From NCBI GenBank assembly GCA_025618425.1, contig CM046851.1, positions 3,213,024 to 3,277,023 on the forward strand: a stretch of DNA of 64,000 nt, read 5' to 3'. The translations under genes and the position numbers were made by a program. The notes beneath the pieces were generated by a model. That model did not search any database and had not been told where the DNA came from. It worked only from the letters and a program-made list of their open reading frames with translations. The stretch comes from Heliocidaris tuberculata (lineage: Eukaryota; Echinodermata; Echinoidea; Camarodonta; Echinometridae). Positions 46,062 through 57,395 of the stretch are shown piece after piece; the first letter of the stretch is position 1; each line of letters starts with the position of its first letter.

Positions 46062-47350
46062 TACAGGGTGGCCCAGAAAGAATACAACACCTAGGATTTC
46101 AAATTTCAATAATATAATTGACAGAATATCATTAGTTTTTATTTTATCGCGTAGAAAAACAAATTTCCAAGTAAAATGACACCAAGATCATCAATTTTAG
46201 GTAAGACATTTTGATGCTACAGCTATCTTTTTTTTTTTTTTTTGGTATTTATGTATTCTACAGCTATCTTTGTGAGGCAATGTCATTTTCAAAATTTGCT
46301 ACTTTTGGAACCGTAATTATGCATGAATCTCCGAGAAATGTATATGATGGCTTGCCATAGAGTCACCTTTGTCGACAAATGCATGACTGCTCTCGCTTTG
46401 AAAATGAAAACAACTTGAATGAAACAGGAGTTGTACGTGAAGCTGTCATGAATAATGAATACATTTCTCGTTACTTCAAGAACAACTGGTTTACTGACAA
46501 ATCCAGAAATGTCTTTTTTGTTTTCCTTTGTAATATGTAATTTGCAAGATACCATAGGTTAATTCACTGCTACCATAAAGCATATGGAATTTATCTAATT
46601 TTGCTTCCGAGTAAAAAAAAAGGAGTCAAAAATGGCGATTTGCCCAAAAAGTTTGGATTTGCTCAATTTAGGCGAAAAAGCCTTTTTTCTATGAAAATAA
46701 GGCTTCATTTCTATAGTGAAGGGAGTCACCGCTTGATATCCATGTACATTCTGTTTCATTCCCCTGCCCCTATTGCAAGGCCGTGCATAACAACAATTTT
46801 GGAGCAGCGAACAAAACTGCCGTTGAGGGTGGGGTAGTTTGTCAGTTGGGTTGTTCAGTTTGTCTTTCTTTGGTCGAATGCGTACTGCATACACATAATT
46901 CATGCATTTACCGAAGATGTACAGAGATTCCTGAATATTACCCGAGCCAGGCCAAGCTCCAAAACACCACTATTGACAACTTTACGCTCCCTTTAATCTT
47001 TTTATAAGAGTGAAAGTTCATATAGTACGTTTTTCTACAGATGAAAGTAACAATTTGATATTTGGATATACAGGTCAAAGTCATCATTTATTTGTACAAA
47101 CATTGTACATATATTTATGATCCCTTTATTTCTGTTTTGTATTCACAGACTGAATAAAACTGCAGCTTGATTTTTCGAGCACTACATAAACAAAGAAGTA
47201 CTCCTGGGTCTCAATTCCTCCAGCTTTAGTGATCCAATAACTACGGTTGCAAAAGTAGCAAAAGTTGAAAAAGACATTGCCTCACAAAAATAGCAGTAGA
47301 ATCAAAATGCCTTACCCAAAATGGATGATCCTGGCATCATTTACTTGGAA
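46062..47350. mobile_element. Inverted-repeat element or two opposed copies of a mariner-like repeat
   Basis: TACAGGGTGGCCCAGAAAGA at 46063 looks like a mariner terminus. The arm 46166-46320 (TTTCCAAGTAAAATGACACC … CTACTTTTGGAACCGTAATT) is inverted at 47237-47350 (AACTACGGTTGCAAAAGTAG … TTTACTTGGAAA). A poly-T/duplicated CTACAGCTATCTT segment has entered the left arm. The outer right terminus is not found. Confidence 0.55.
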
Positions 47351-47577
47351 AAGAATTCTCTACCAAATAAAACTAGGGCAATGAAAAGCGTAGCATCCCC
47401 TCGCCAGGTACAAATGGCCTATATACGTCAGAACAAGTTACCTCCATTAGACTATGCTATTATATTACTAGGCAAAGAAGTTACTAATACCTGGGGATTG
47501 GATTTACAGAAAGTTTACTACTTTATGCAATGACCCATGAGAAGATTTGAAAATAAACTTTCTCATGTACATAATTA

Positions 47578-48719
47578 GCAATTTTTGCATACTCGATGAG
47601 CTGTGACCTTGGACCTTTGTTTGACCTTTGACTTACATACTCAAAAACATGACTTATCGAATGGAAACAATGAAATTAGATTTTTGCATATTTAATGAAC
47701 TGTGAACTTTGACCTTTGACCTTTGACCTACATACTTGAATATAAAAGTTAGGCTATATCTTCATACCATGTACCTTCTTAGTTCTTACCAAATTTTATT
47801 AAAATCTGTGTAACATTACTAAAGTTATCGAACGGAAACCCCATTTTCGGATAAATACAGTAAAGAGCTATTTTCACATATTTAATGAGCTATGACCTTT
47901 GACCTTTGACCTACATACTCTGATATCAAACTAAGGCTGTATTTTGATACCATGTATCTTCATACCATATTTCATTTAAATCTGTCAAACATTATTAAAG
48001 TTATCGAATGGAAACCACATTTTTGAATACATAATAAGCTATTTTTGCATATATTTAATGAGCTGTGACATATTTGAAGATTGAACTTAGGCCAGATCTG
48101 CCAACCTCTGGCCAAGCTTTTCCGTACTCATACAAGTACAAGTGTTTGTACGTTTGCAGTCTCTTTTCTGTATGCACTTTGAGTAAATACACAGTGCAGA
48201 GTTTCGGGAACAGCGAAAATAATACAATATGAGTGTGAAAATTTGAGTGATAACAAATACATGTGCACAACATATAGGACGAATAGTGCATAATCGGATT
48301 TCTTCAAATCATATTTTATAGAGATTTTATAGAGAAATACGACAAAATCAGACTGGTTGGCAGGTCTGTTCTAAAGGCTATATCTTCATACCATTTACCT
48401 TCTTACCAAATCTGTCTAACATTACTAAGTTATCGAACAGAAACCACATTTTTGGATTTTCACATATTTAATGAGCTATGACCTTTGACCTTTGACCTAC
48501 ATACTCCAAAATCAAACTTAGGCTCTATCTTGATACCATGTACCTTCATATCAAATTTCATTAAAATCTGTCAAACATTACTAAAGTTATCGAACGGAAA
48601 TCAGTGTTCACAAGATTTGTTACAGATGGAAGGACGGACGGAAGAAAAATGGAAGGAAGAATGGATGGCAGCATTACTGTATCCCCCTCCGACTTCGTCG
48701 GTGAGGGGATAATAAAAAT
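47578..48719. repeat. Tandem array of ~190-bp units with TGACCTTTGACC motifs
   Basis: Units share CATATTTAATGAGCTATGACC, TTTGACCTACATACTC, AGGCT-TAT-TTCATACCATGTA, CATTAAAATCTGTCAAACAT and AAAGTTATCGAACGGAAACC; about four copies, the third broken by an insertion at 48093-48368. The right end has GGAAGGACGGACGGA and the hairpin CCCCTCCGACTTCGTCGGTGA followed by GGGG, then ATAATAAAA, which looks like the terminus of a mobile element. Confidence 0.8.
48093..48368. mobile_element. hAT-like MITE inserted in the tandem array
   Basis: CAGATCTGCCAACC at the left and GGTTGGCAGGTCTG at the right are inverted. Flanks (ACTTAGGC left, TTCTAAAGGC right) are only approximately duplicated, but the tandem unit resumes on the far side at GGCTATATCTTCATACCAT. 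Confidence 0.7.
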
Positions 48720-50225
48720 TAATGATATTGTGCCAATGATGTCTTTGAAATTGAAGATCTAATGTGTTGCATTCTTTCAGGATGACCCTGCACATGAATA
48801 AAAAAATGTGCAATATAATTCATACAGTACGAATCAAGTAATCTATCTTTTAATACCAAAGTCAAGACATGTCTCTGCAGTCTGCACACAACATACATGT
48901 ATACATGTAGCAGAGTTCCATATTTCACAGAAACATGAATAATGCTTTCAAAATAACATATAGAAAAAGCTATGCTGTATCAATAAATCCATTCTCTCTT
49001 CCAAGTTTTGCTGGGGAATATGAGCATCATTTTGACCACACTTTAACCACACTTTTCCCATCTGCAAATATCAAATTAATGCTCAATACTCTCATAGCTG
49101 TAACAGAATACACTTTAGACAACATAGCATCAACTTAAAAAAATGTGTTCTTCCAATCCGCAAAACATCATTCCCGTACTTACAATCAACGAGCGAAACC
49201 ACGGAGAATCCTTGCTCTTTTTCTCTCTCTTGACACTCTCTGATGCAGCCAACCCTCTCAATCACAACTCAAATTGCACATCCTACCAGTTTTATTCCCA
49301 TGTTTTTCCTGGGAGCTCTATGCGCTCCATCGAACTGATTGTTAATCATCCCTCTCTACCTGTTCTCATCCATAATGCAGCTTTTCCATGCCTTTGTTAT
49401 TAAGCTTGATGAAATTTGAGGCTCTTGTACTAATCAAAAAGACAAGTGGTGGATGATATTCCACTACTCAGCAATACACAATTTCATGTTCCATTCAACC
49501 AACAGATTTTAAAAGCCCTGAAAAGATTGATTAAGGTAAAATATATTTTTTTAGCTTCTCCAACCATCCATGATAGCACCCCCCCCCCCCACCCCCTCAA
49601 GGTAGTTCATAATTCAGAACCACTGCTTGATGCTTGATTCTCAATAAGCACAGCCTACAAAAGTAAAAATTTTAATCAAGGTAGTACGTATAATTCCAAT
49701 AGAACAACTTGAATGAAAAATTGCATTATAAGAGGTATGCTTAATGCCTGGTATTACCAGTCATATGATAACAGCATAACTGTCAATAAAAAGGCAGGCA
49801 CTTTAAGGTCATCCCAAAATAATAAGGAAATTTTCTTTTCATTCTTTATCTTTACCGTAAGCATGATGAAATAAAAAGCACTTTGCTCCTGATGGTCATC
49901 TAACAATCGGTTTTGGTTCTAGAAGAGGATTACAAGAGTTTGCAAATCTTACATAACTGTTAGTCTTATTACACTAATATACAAAATATGATTTCCTCGC
50001 AAGTTGTTTCTGCCATAAGAAAGAAATCTCAGTATAAAAAACATGCAATATCTCTTTTTGGAAGTACTATTTACATGTATAACTGATGTTTTAATTGTAG
50101 GATACCAGTACAGAATCCCAAACATACAGAGCAAAAGCAATTTTGGTACCACTATTGTGTATCTTTTTAAATTTAACTTTTAATTCTCTTTACATGTATG
50201 TATATATTTACCTTACCTCAATATT
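48720..50225. other. AT-rich noncoding DNA
   Basis: Short ORFs (48935, 49143, 49446) are unrecognised and lack splice support. A poly-C run lies at about 49580-49590. Confidence 0.35.
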
Positions 50226-50428
50226 TTGTTCTCTGTGTGCACCAGCCAATGTGGAGAGCCTCTCAACAGAATTTTAAAATTCTTTCAGGAGATCCCCAGG
50301 CATCGGCTGGTGCTATATCATGTAAATCTTTATACTGTGATTCTGTTCTGTTATTTTTGTGATGTTTTCTATGTACATATATATGTATTATCTTGCCTGG
50401 AAATAAAATAAATAAATAAATAAATAGT
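50226..50428 (+). mobile_element. Probable non-LTR retrotransposon 3' end with (AAAT)n tail
   Basis: GCACCAGCC near 50239 and GGCTGGTGC near 50304 form a stem. The segment ends in GGAAATAAAATAAATAAATA, a typical short-repeat 3' tail. No reverse-transcriptase frame is retained. Confidence 0.45.
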
Positions 50429-50590
50429 CTCCTTTAAGACCATGGCCATTACTACTTAAGAGGAATCTTTAATAGACTGTCCATGATGAAGACTCCATCA
50501 TCATCATCATCATCACTACAAGCAGCTGATTTTAAGTGGTAGAGATATGATCAATAAAGGACAACATTCCAATCCGATAAATCCACTTAC

Positions 50591-50710
50591 CGCAGGGAGT
50601 AACGACGGACCCGCCTTGCCTACCGAGTGGTCTCTGCTGCGTAATTGACAATGATCACTCCACTCTGTACCCCATTAGCGCCTAGGGCCCGGGAATCCTT
50701 GTCCAAGGGT
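50591..50710 (-). other. Possible distant noncoding first exon / promoter-proximal block
   Basis: A locally CpG- and GC-richer patch ends on the minus strand at a strong donor GCG|GTAAGT (intron begins at 50590). No convincing acceptor or conserved ORF is seen, so if real it would be a first exon with its transcription start somewhere around 50660-50720. Vertebrate ZMIZ1 is known for far-upstream noncoding exons, which makes it worth testing, but the link is inference only. Confidence 0.2.
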
Positions 50711-50899
50711 TCAGATCAGACATGGAATGGTACAGCCCTCAGACCCTGGACAAAAATTACATGTGGATGGATCAATCAGATTCGTCTTGCGACACTGATA
50801 TGCCAATGTATATCAAGTGTGCCATTGCGAAATGCATTAAATGTGCAAGCTCATGAGTAACTTAACGCTGTCTTGCTGACCAATTAGGGGATTTTGCGG

Positions 50900-51095
50900 T
50901 AGAAGGTATTTGTTACAGGTATATTGTTTTTGCAAATGTGATCAAATAAAGGTAACCTGTAGATTGTATTGTAATATCTTTTGAAATGTATACTTGTGTT
51001 TTCCATCAATGTTTTATTCACATGCAATTCAGTTACTTGTAACTGCGATACATGGAAATGATTCAATAAATACCATTTATCTATCTATCTAACTA
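50900..51095 (+). mobile_element. Possible retroelement or transcript 3' end with (ATCT)n tail
   Basis: AATGATTCAATAAATACCAT (an AATAAA signal) is directly followed by ATTTATCTATCTATCTAAC, as in some non-LTR tails. A polyadenylated host transcript is the alternative. Confidence 0.3.
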
Positions 51096-51137
51096 ACCTG
51101 TATTCATTCAGTCTTGCACTTCCCCCTTTCTCTTCGT

Positions 51138-51170
51138 TTGTTGAGAGCTAGAAGGACGTTTAGCAGAATT
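51138..51170. repeat. Possible half-copy of hairpin family H
   Basis: GTTTGTTGAGAGCTAGAAGG followed by ACGTTTAGCAG resembles one arm of the family. The other arm is absent. Confidence 0.35.
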
Positions 51171-51258
51171 TCTTATCTTAATTTCATTTCTTCAAACATC
51201 TACCCTAGATTTTTATACGTACATGTACATCACTTATCTCCATGTTATTTCTTGTTTC

Positions 51259-51685
51259 TTAACCCATAGCAGTACAGTGTCTCCTTTCAGTGATGTTTTT
51301 GCATTATCTTGTGATCCAGAATGCTAGAAATTGTACACTATACATGAGCAGAAAGGGCAAAAATCACCAAAAAATTTTGAGTCCATTTCTAATGCAGTAC
51401 ATTGTACAGTTTGGAGCAATTTATGTGTAATTAATCATTGAACTCTCTAAATTGGCAACACAGTGTAAAATATATAATCACTATTTTTGCTGGCAAATTG
51501 GCAACTTTTCTGTTAAATTTTTCACTTTTCATTCCCACTGGTTTATGTACATGTAATATACTCTTTTTCTTTTTTCTTTTTTTTACCTTATTTAGGATTG
51601 GAAAATAAGATAAATTGGTGCTAATTTGAGGAGGAAAAAATGATTAATTTAGACTATAAGAATACTCTGAACTGCAATGGATTAA
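51259..51685. mobile_element. ~430-bp MITE with TTAA-type ends
   Basis: TTAACCCATAGCAGTAC at the left is mirrored by GAACTGCAATGGATTAA at the right. The core has CTAAATTGGCAACACAG and GCAAATTGGCAACTTTTC, as in 31937-32378. Confidence 0.6.
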
Positions 51686-51901
51686 TGGCCATGACTTTGT
51701 ACTACCAAGTTTACATCTAACCTAGATCTTTATACCTCATCAACTTACATCACATGATTGACTTATGTCTTCAAACAATAAAATAATAATAATAGGCATC
51801 ATTTAAAATAAATAATAAAATCTTACAATTTCTTAGATATTCCCAGGTAAGAAAATATGGCTAGATTGCACAAATGTCACTATTTGACAATATCAAGACT
51901 T

Positions 51902-51936
<35 letters not shown>

Positions 51937-53721
51937 ACAATATACTACAAAAACAACACTAAGTATATGATAATATATGTACATCTAATTCACAGTTTGT
52001 CAATACTAGTTAGATATGCTAATAATAAAAGTAAGAAATGGGGTGGCCTGATATTACTTTTTGTAGTAATGTATGTGCCTAGTGTATACAGAAACAGTTT
52101 TTAAAACATTTTGCCTCTTTTTCTATTTACTGCGCTTAACCACAGTATCACATACATGAATCCACGTGAAGAGAGCATATTGTATAATAGAATGATCAAC
52201 TCTACTCCAAACGACCTCCTTTTTGCACATGATCTACCGTCCATCTCTTTCATCACGCTCCATCATTCATTTCTCTTCAGTTTTACCTCCTTTCCCCTCT
52301 CCCCACTCCCGTTTCCCAAGCATTCCCTCTTTCAAATCAATACTGGCGTGAATAATCCCATGATGAAGCTCTGCGGATTCTCATTGGGGTCTTTTGTGTG
52401 GAGATGTGGTGTCTAGGATGACAACAAGACATGCTTCTCACTTTCAACTTGTATGTTCAACACGTCAAACACATACCACGCAGGCATACACAGAAATATA
52501 CACATGGGGCTGAAAGTCGCTGGAAATGGGTTTGCATCCATCAGTCAAAGATGCCAAAGTTGTACTTGAGAATTTCCTGATTTACATGATCCAATATTGG
52601 TTAAGCAATGAGGCCATCTTAACCCATCAGTGAAGAGAAAGTTCTTTGCATGGTACATCATCTCTTGATATTTCAAACTATATATTGTGCATGAGCAAAG
52701 AGAACTGCCCAAACTGAGTCCATTTCTCATTCATCGGTCTAAAATGCTCTTCATTAATTATAGAAAAATAGTACAAAAATGAGCTGTAAAATCTATGGAA
52801 AAACCTACCTATAGTTATTAGAAATTGCTTTTCTCCAGATTCATTCAAAAGCAGTCTAAAAACTTAATGTATTTCTCTGTATTTCTACCCTCTACTCTCC
52901 TTACCTAGAGCACTCTACAGAGTGGATTTGGCAAATTATACATCATATGAATTATCATTTCATTAGGTCACAAATTCAATTTGGCACATTTATTGAAATT
53001 CTAGTTTGATTATCCTAAACATACCCTTGACATTATCTCCCTTTTGTGGTCAACTTATTCAGAAGAAATTGGACTTTTAATCCTCAATATCTCATTGCAA
53101 TATTTACCCTTAATCTAAATTTTTTTTTTTTTTTTTTTTAATTTTGGCTTTCATCATAGAACCATCATGTTTTGCAATACTCTGTGGTGACATGTTCTCG
53201 GGTTGTAAATAATTTATGACTAATACCTTGCAGTATCATAAAGAAGAAATTGTTTCAATTTCCTGGAAATATATTACTCCTCATATACATCATTGACTTC
53301 CTGCTTTATCCAGTAAATAGCTTTTCTAGAACTTCAGTGATTCATATGGAGAATAACCTGAACAAAATTTCATAGCTTGTTTTATCAAAACGATACTATT
53401 CCTTTTTTTTTTTTTGTACAATCAATATTTTCTTCAAAGAACAGTACTCAATCTTTCAATAACTTCTTTGGCTGAAATATCAGATATTCAGAAGAATATT
53501 TTTTGCTGTAGTTGTAATTGTAGGCATTGTTTTTATAAAGCTGAAACATAAAATATGGCAAATACTCAGAGTAATTCTGTTTGTGGCATTCTTTTGATGG
53601 TTGAACCTTTCATACATGTAAATATAAAAAATGACAATTTAAAAAATTTGATATAATAAGTGTATATACCATGACACAATAGTTATATTCATGAGGAGAA
53701 ATCTGTGCCATGCAAAAGGAT
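51686..53721. other. AT-rich noncoding DNA with homopolymers
   Basis: Poly-A at about 51904-51934, poly-T at about 53120-53139 and 53403-53415. The 101-codon ORF at 52111 is not recognised. Confidence 0.4.
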
Positions 53722-53806
53722 ATATCGTCTGTCTGGAGCCAGAAGGGCGTTAACTCTATACAAAATGATATGAGTTAATGCCCTTCTGGTTCCAAACAGA
53801 CGATAT
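53722..53806. repeat. Hairpin element, family H copy 3 (best preserved)
   Basis: Arms 53722-53756 and 53772-53806 pair over about 35 bp (TCTGGAGCCAGAAGGGCGTT against AATGCCCTTCTGGTTCCAAA) around a 15-base loop. Confidence 0.9.
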
Positions 53807-53899
53807 CTGGTCACCGCCCTTGTGGAACTGCCAAGTTTTCTGTAATTTTCAAAAGATAAATTATTACTATGTGACACTTTCCTTTACTGTACAGCTTGT

Positions 53900-53976
53900 A
53901 TTGCTGAGAGCAAAGAGGGCATTTATAACTCAATGTAAAAAGATATCGGCAAACACCCTTTGGGCTCTCAGCAAAC
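53900..53976. repeat. Hairpin element, family H copy 4
   Basis: TTGCTGAGAGCAAAGAGGGC at the left, the inverse CACCCTTTGGGCTCTCAGCA at the right. Only about 90 bp from copy 3. Confidence 0.8.
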
Positions 53977-53988
53977 CAATAAAACCTA

Positions 53989-54195
53989 CTGTAAAACCAG
54001 AAATGTTCGCATGCGTGAAATTTTCGCAAATTTTGTGAGTGCTTGAGACTCTCGAAGGTTTCATGCCATGAAATAATCAAATCACAATTGAAACAACATA
54101 AAATTATTGCAATTCACAGAAGTTTCTTGCTGCAAAATTGGCTGTCATTAACAATTCACGAAAGTTTTACGTCACGAAAGTTTCTGGTTTAACAG
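53989..54195. mobile_element. Tc1/mariner-type MITE, 207 bp, TA-flanked
   Basis: Left CTGTAAAACCAGAAA and right TTTCTGGTTTAACAG are near-exact inverses with TA outside. TTCGCAAATTTTGTGAG and AATTCACGAAAGTTTTACG phrases recur inside. Termini of this type are, from memory, common in marine invertebrates. Confidence 0.8.
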
Positions 54196-54460
54196 TATAT
54201 AAAATGCTTTATACATTACATTTCCATGCAATCCCATTCTGACATAATTTAATGTGAATTCAAATAACTGTTCTGCAACATAGAACTTGTAGATCAAAAA
54301 CCTTAAACCTTGACAAGATAATCCCTGACCAAAGCAGCTTTTCTAAGCTAAACTTGGATGGTGCAGACAAAAAAATGGTGTCAAATTTCTGTTCACAATA
54401 AAAATAGCAGAAAAAAGCACATCAAAAATTACAAAACAATGTAAGTTACAAAATACAATG
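54196..54460. other. AT-rich noncoding DNA
   Basis: Nothing recognised. Confidence 0.4.
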
Positions 54461-54539
54461 TTCTGTAATTTGTAGCTCACATTCTTCTGTACTTTGTAGC
54501 TCACAAGCACATCGTCAGTGAGAGCTACAAATTACAGAA
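54461..54539. repeat. Hairpin with duplicated arm motif
   Basis: TTCTGTAATTTGTAGCTCAC at 54461-54480 is inverted as GTG-AGAGCTACAAATTACAGAA at 54518-54539. A second direct copy of the arm, TTCTGTACTTTGTAGCTCAC, lies between them at 54484-54503. Confidence 0.8.
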
Positions 54540-56742
54540 CAGTGTCAAGAAACTGGCCCCTGAATGCATTCGTCATTAGGTTTTAATGTTCATTATTTGT
54601 CATTAGTCCTTCTTTGCCATGTCACAGCTGCAATAACGGTAATTCATCACTTCTTTTGTCAGATTATACATCAGTCATGCATGACATGTTAGGTTTTAGC
54701 CGTGAGACGTGTTCCATGACCACCATAATTAACTTCTGTCTTTTAAATGGAATCCCTTTTCTTACCTGGGGTCAAAATATCTAGTACTGTTGCATGCCCA
54801 CTATTAATGTGTGATATCTAAACTCACATCAAGGGACAATTATACAATATTGATGTTGAATGTAAAATACAAATTGGGTAATTTGCATGAGCTGAGAGCA
54901 AGTTTTCAAAGCAAGTGTTAGATACCCTTATAATGTGTATAAATATCATTAATAATTGTACATGTACAAAACTAATGAAAACCAACTACTATTTTGTCAA
55001 ATTTCAATGATTTGTTCATACAAATGTATATTTATGCATTAAGTTTCACAACAATTTCAGATGAGAAGACATGGATTTTATCCCTCATGAAGTATTTTTG
55101 CAAGGCATTTGCACAAACAGCCATTGTCCAGGACTTTGCACATTCAAATGTGCCTATCCATCATCTGCATAATATAAAGAAAACATGAAGATAGCATACA
55201 TGTACAATTAACTGACGACATAAATGCAAGGAAGATATTGAGCAAATATGTTTGCCGCAAGCACGTCTTCTGCAAATGATCCATCAAAAATTCAATTCAA
55301 TTTATTCAAGTTTGCTTGGATTCAAAATGGATTAAAACAAAGTATAAAATCAATTGATTTTAATTCTTAATAAGTCAAACTGCAAAACCACTGTTGTCTA
55401 TTAACTACATACTATACATTACACACGGTAGTATACAGTTTTTTCTATATTCCTTCTAAATATCGTTTTTTCCATTCTATTCCATTCCATGAAGTATTTG
55501 GTACAGCGCCTTTTCCTTGTGTTTACATAGTGCTCCACATTTTGCTCCACATAACAAAACAACATTACAAGACATCAAATTTTATGATTGCATTTCAAAT
55601 CTACTAATTGACATTTTGGGGTTTTATATGCGATGCAGCGATGCAAGATCAATTGCAAAGTCACAGCAGGATAAAGAAATAGCTGAACAGTATAAAATCT
55701 GCTGTGAGCCAGAAGGACACTATGTGTAAAGGGATATAAGCAGACAAAATATTTCTACAACCATATAATGAAATTTGCAGCAAATTACATTCCTGGTAAT
55801 ATTATCTACAATGCATACTCTTGCCAAACAGACATTTTGAAAAGTTCTCTTTTTAACACACTTTGATATTTTCCTTGAAATTTTCCACCATTGTTTCTCA
55901 AGCATATATATTAAACTAATTGTATGAACAGAGAACAATTCAACCATTTCACTTGCGGTTTGGAGAAAAAAAAAATATTCAAAGTCAAAGTCAAACAGCT
56001 CCGACATGAATCTTTGTCAATACAACCTTCAATATAGATTAGAGGAATTGATGGATAGCCAAGTACATATTGCAATCGTGGCATTAAATCAAATGTTACC
56101 CCACCCCTAATTGTGCATGATCAAGGCTCTGCCTACTGAGACGACGCCAAGTGCCTCAGGTGTCGATCTCTAAGCACACGCTCCCCGCCAGAATCAAGCA
56201 TGCGTCAATGACTTATATCTTTTATATTGCAACAGGGCTCAAATTACGGCATAATGAACGGATGCACAGTATGGATAGGAGAGAAAAGAAAGAGAGAGAA
56301 AGATGCATGGAGGAGAACAAATACCATAGCAACTTAGGAGAGGTATTATGATTCCGCATAATTCTTGCTGTAGAGGCCACAAGTCAATGAGATGATGCAA
56401 CTGGATTGCTTTTCTCTTCTGATTGAGATATATGCCTCCTGTGCTGCATTGCTAATATATTGATTGAGCTGTACCTTTTAAATATGGTTACTGTAGATCT
56501 TTCTACAATTATGTATTTGCTGTAAATGTCATATCACCTCTCCATCTCTCCTTTTCTTTCTCCATATTATTCAACTTCTTTTCATTCTATATCTCTCGAA
56601 CACATTTGATTTCTTTAATATTTGTATTTTTCTTAGAAATCATTTAATCATTTTAGTCATGAAGAGAGCATTGCATAATGGTGACCTGATCTGATCCTGC
56701 AACATTTGCTCCTGGCTTTATTTCAAAAAAGATTATAGAGTT
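54540..56742. other. AT-rich noncoding DNA
   Basis: A partial family H arm (GCTGTGAGCCAGAAGGACAC near 55701) is the only structure noticed. Short ORFs are unrecognised. Confidence 0.4.
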
Positions 56743-57156
56743 TAAAGCTAACAGCCACTATACGATCGGTCTGCGATCCGATTTTGGAAGAAAATGAAAA
56801 GCATTTGATTTAAAAATCTAAACGCATGAAATATTTTTGATCAAGGTTCTGAATAGTCAAATAAATAGTAAAATAAAAAAATACAGCCTATTGCGAGCTT
56901 TCTCATCGGAGGAAAGTCCAAATCAGCTCCGAGTCGTAGTGACGTCAGAGCAATCCTAAGATTGTCTATGATTTGAAACTGATTTGGCCCTTACTCTGGG
57001 TATAAGGTGCAATAAAATCCTATGTTTAGTATTCATATTATTGTTCAGAACCCAAATCAGGTAGATTTTATTTGTTAAAATGCCTATATTCAATGTTATT
57101 GCGATTTATTTCCAAAATCGGATCATAGCGGATCGTATAGTGTGCGGTGAGCTTTA
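56743..57156. mobile_element. 414-bp MITE with ~50-bp terminal inverted repeats
   Basis: From the left TAAAGCTAACAGCCACTATA and, reversed from the right, TAAAGCTCACCGCACACTAT, both running on to CGATCCG and CCGATTTTGGAA. No ORF. Confidence 0.85.
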
Positions 57157-57210
57157 GATTAGGTTTTGGGTTAGGGTTAGGAATCGTATTTGGTTCAGGG
57201 TTGAAGTTAG
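57157..57210. repeat. Short telomere-like TTAGGG stretch
   Basis: TTAGGTTTTGGGTTAGGGTT and then TCAGGGTTGAAGTTAGG: two TTAGGG-like units and degenerate neighbours right beside the MITE. Confidence 0.45.
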
Positions 57211-57395
57211 GAATTTGGTTAGTGCAGGATATTGACCATGGAGTAATTTTTGCCAGAGTATGAACATGTATCATAAAACCTGCATAATATCTCTCAGCTG
57301 ACCAACAATATCATATGTGGATTATGTGGGTCTTCATTTCTCATAATCCTAATTTCATTATCTACAGGTACATGTATGTTGTTCCTGAAGTCTCA

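Noticed and set aside
46601..46903. Overlapping ORFs on both strands
   Set aside because: They lie between opposed transposon arms and match no domain I know.
50453..50520. CRISPR-like short repeats (ATC runs)
   Set aside because: Only a (CAT)n microsatellite; no spacer structure here or elsewhere in the window.
52111..52416. 101-codon plus ORF
   Set aside because: Pyrimidine-biased, unrecognised, and unsupported by splice signals.
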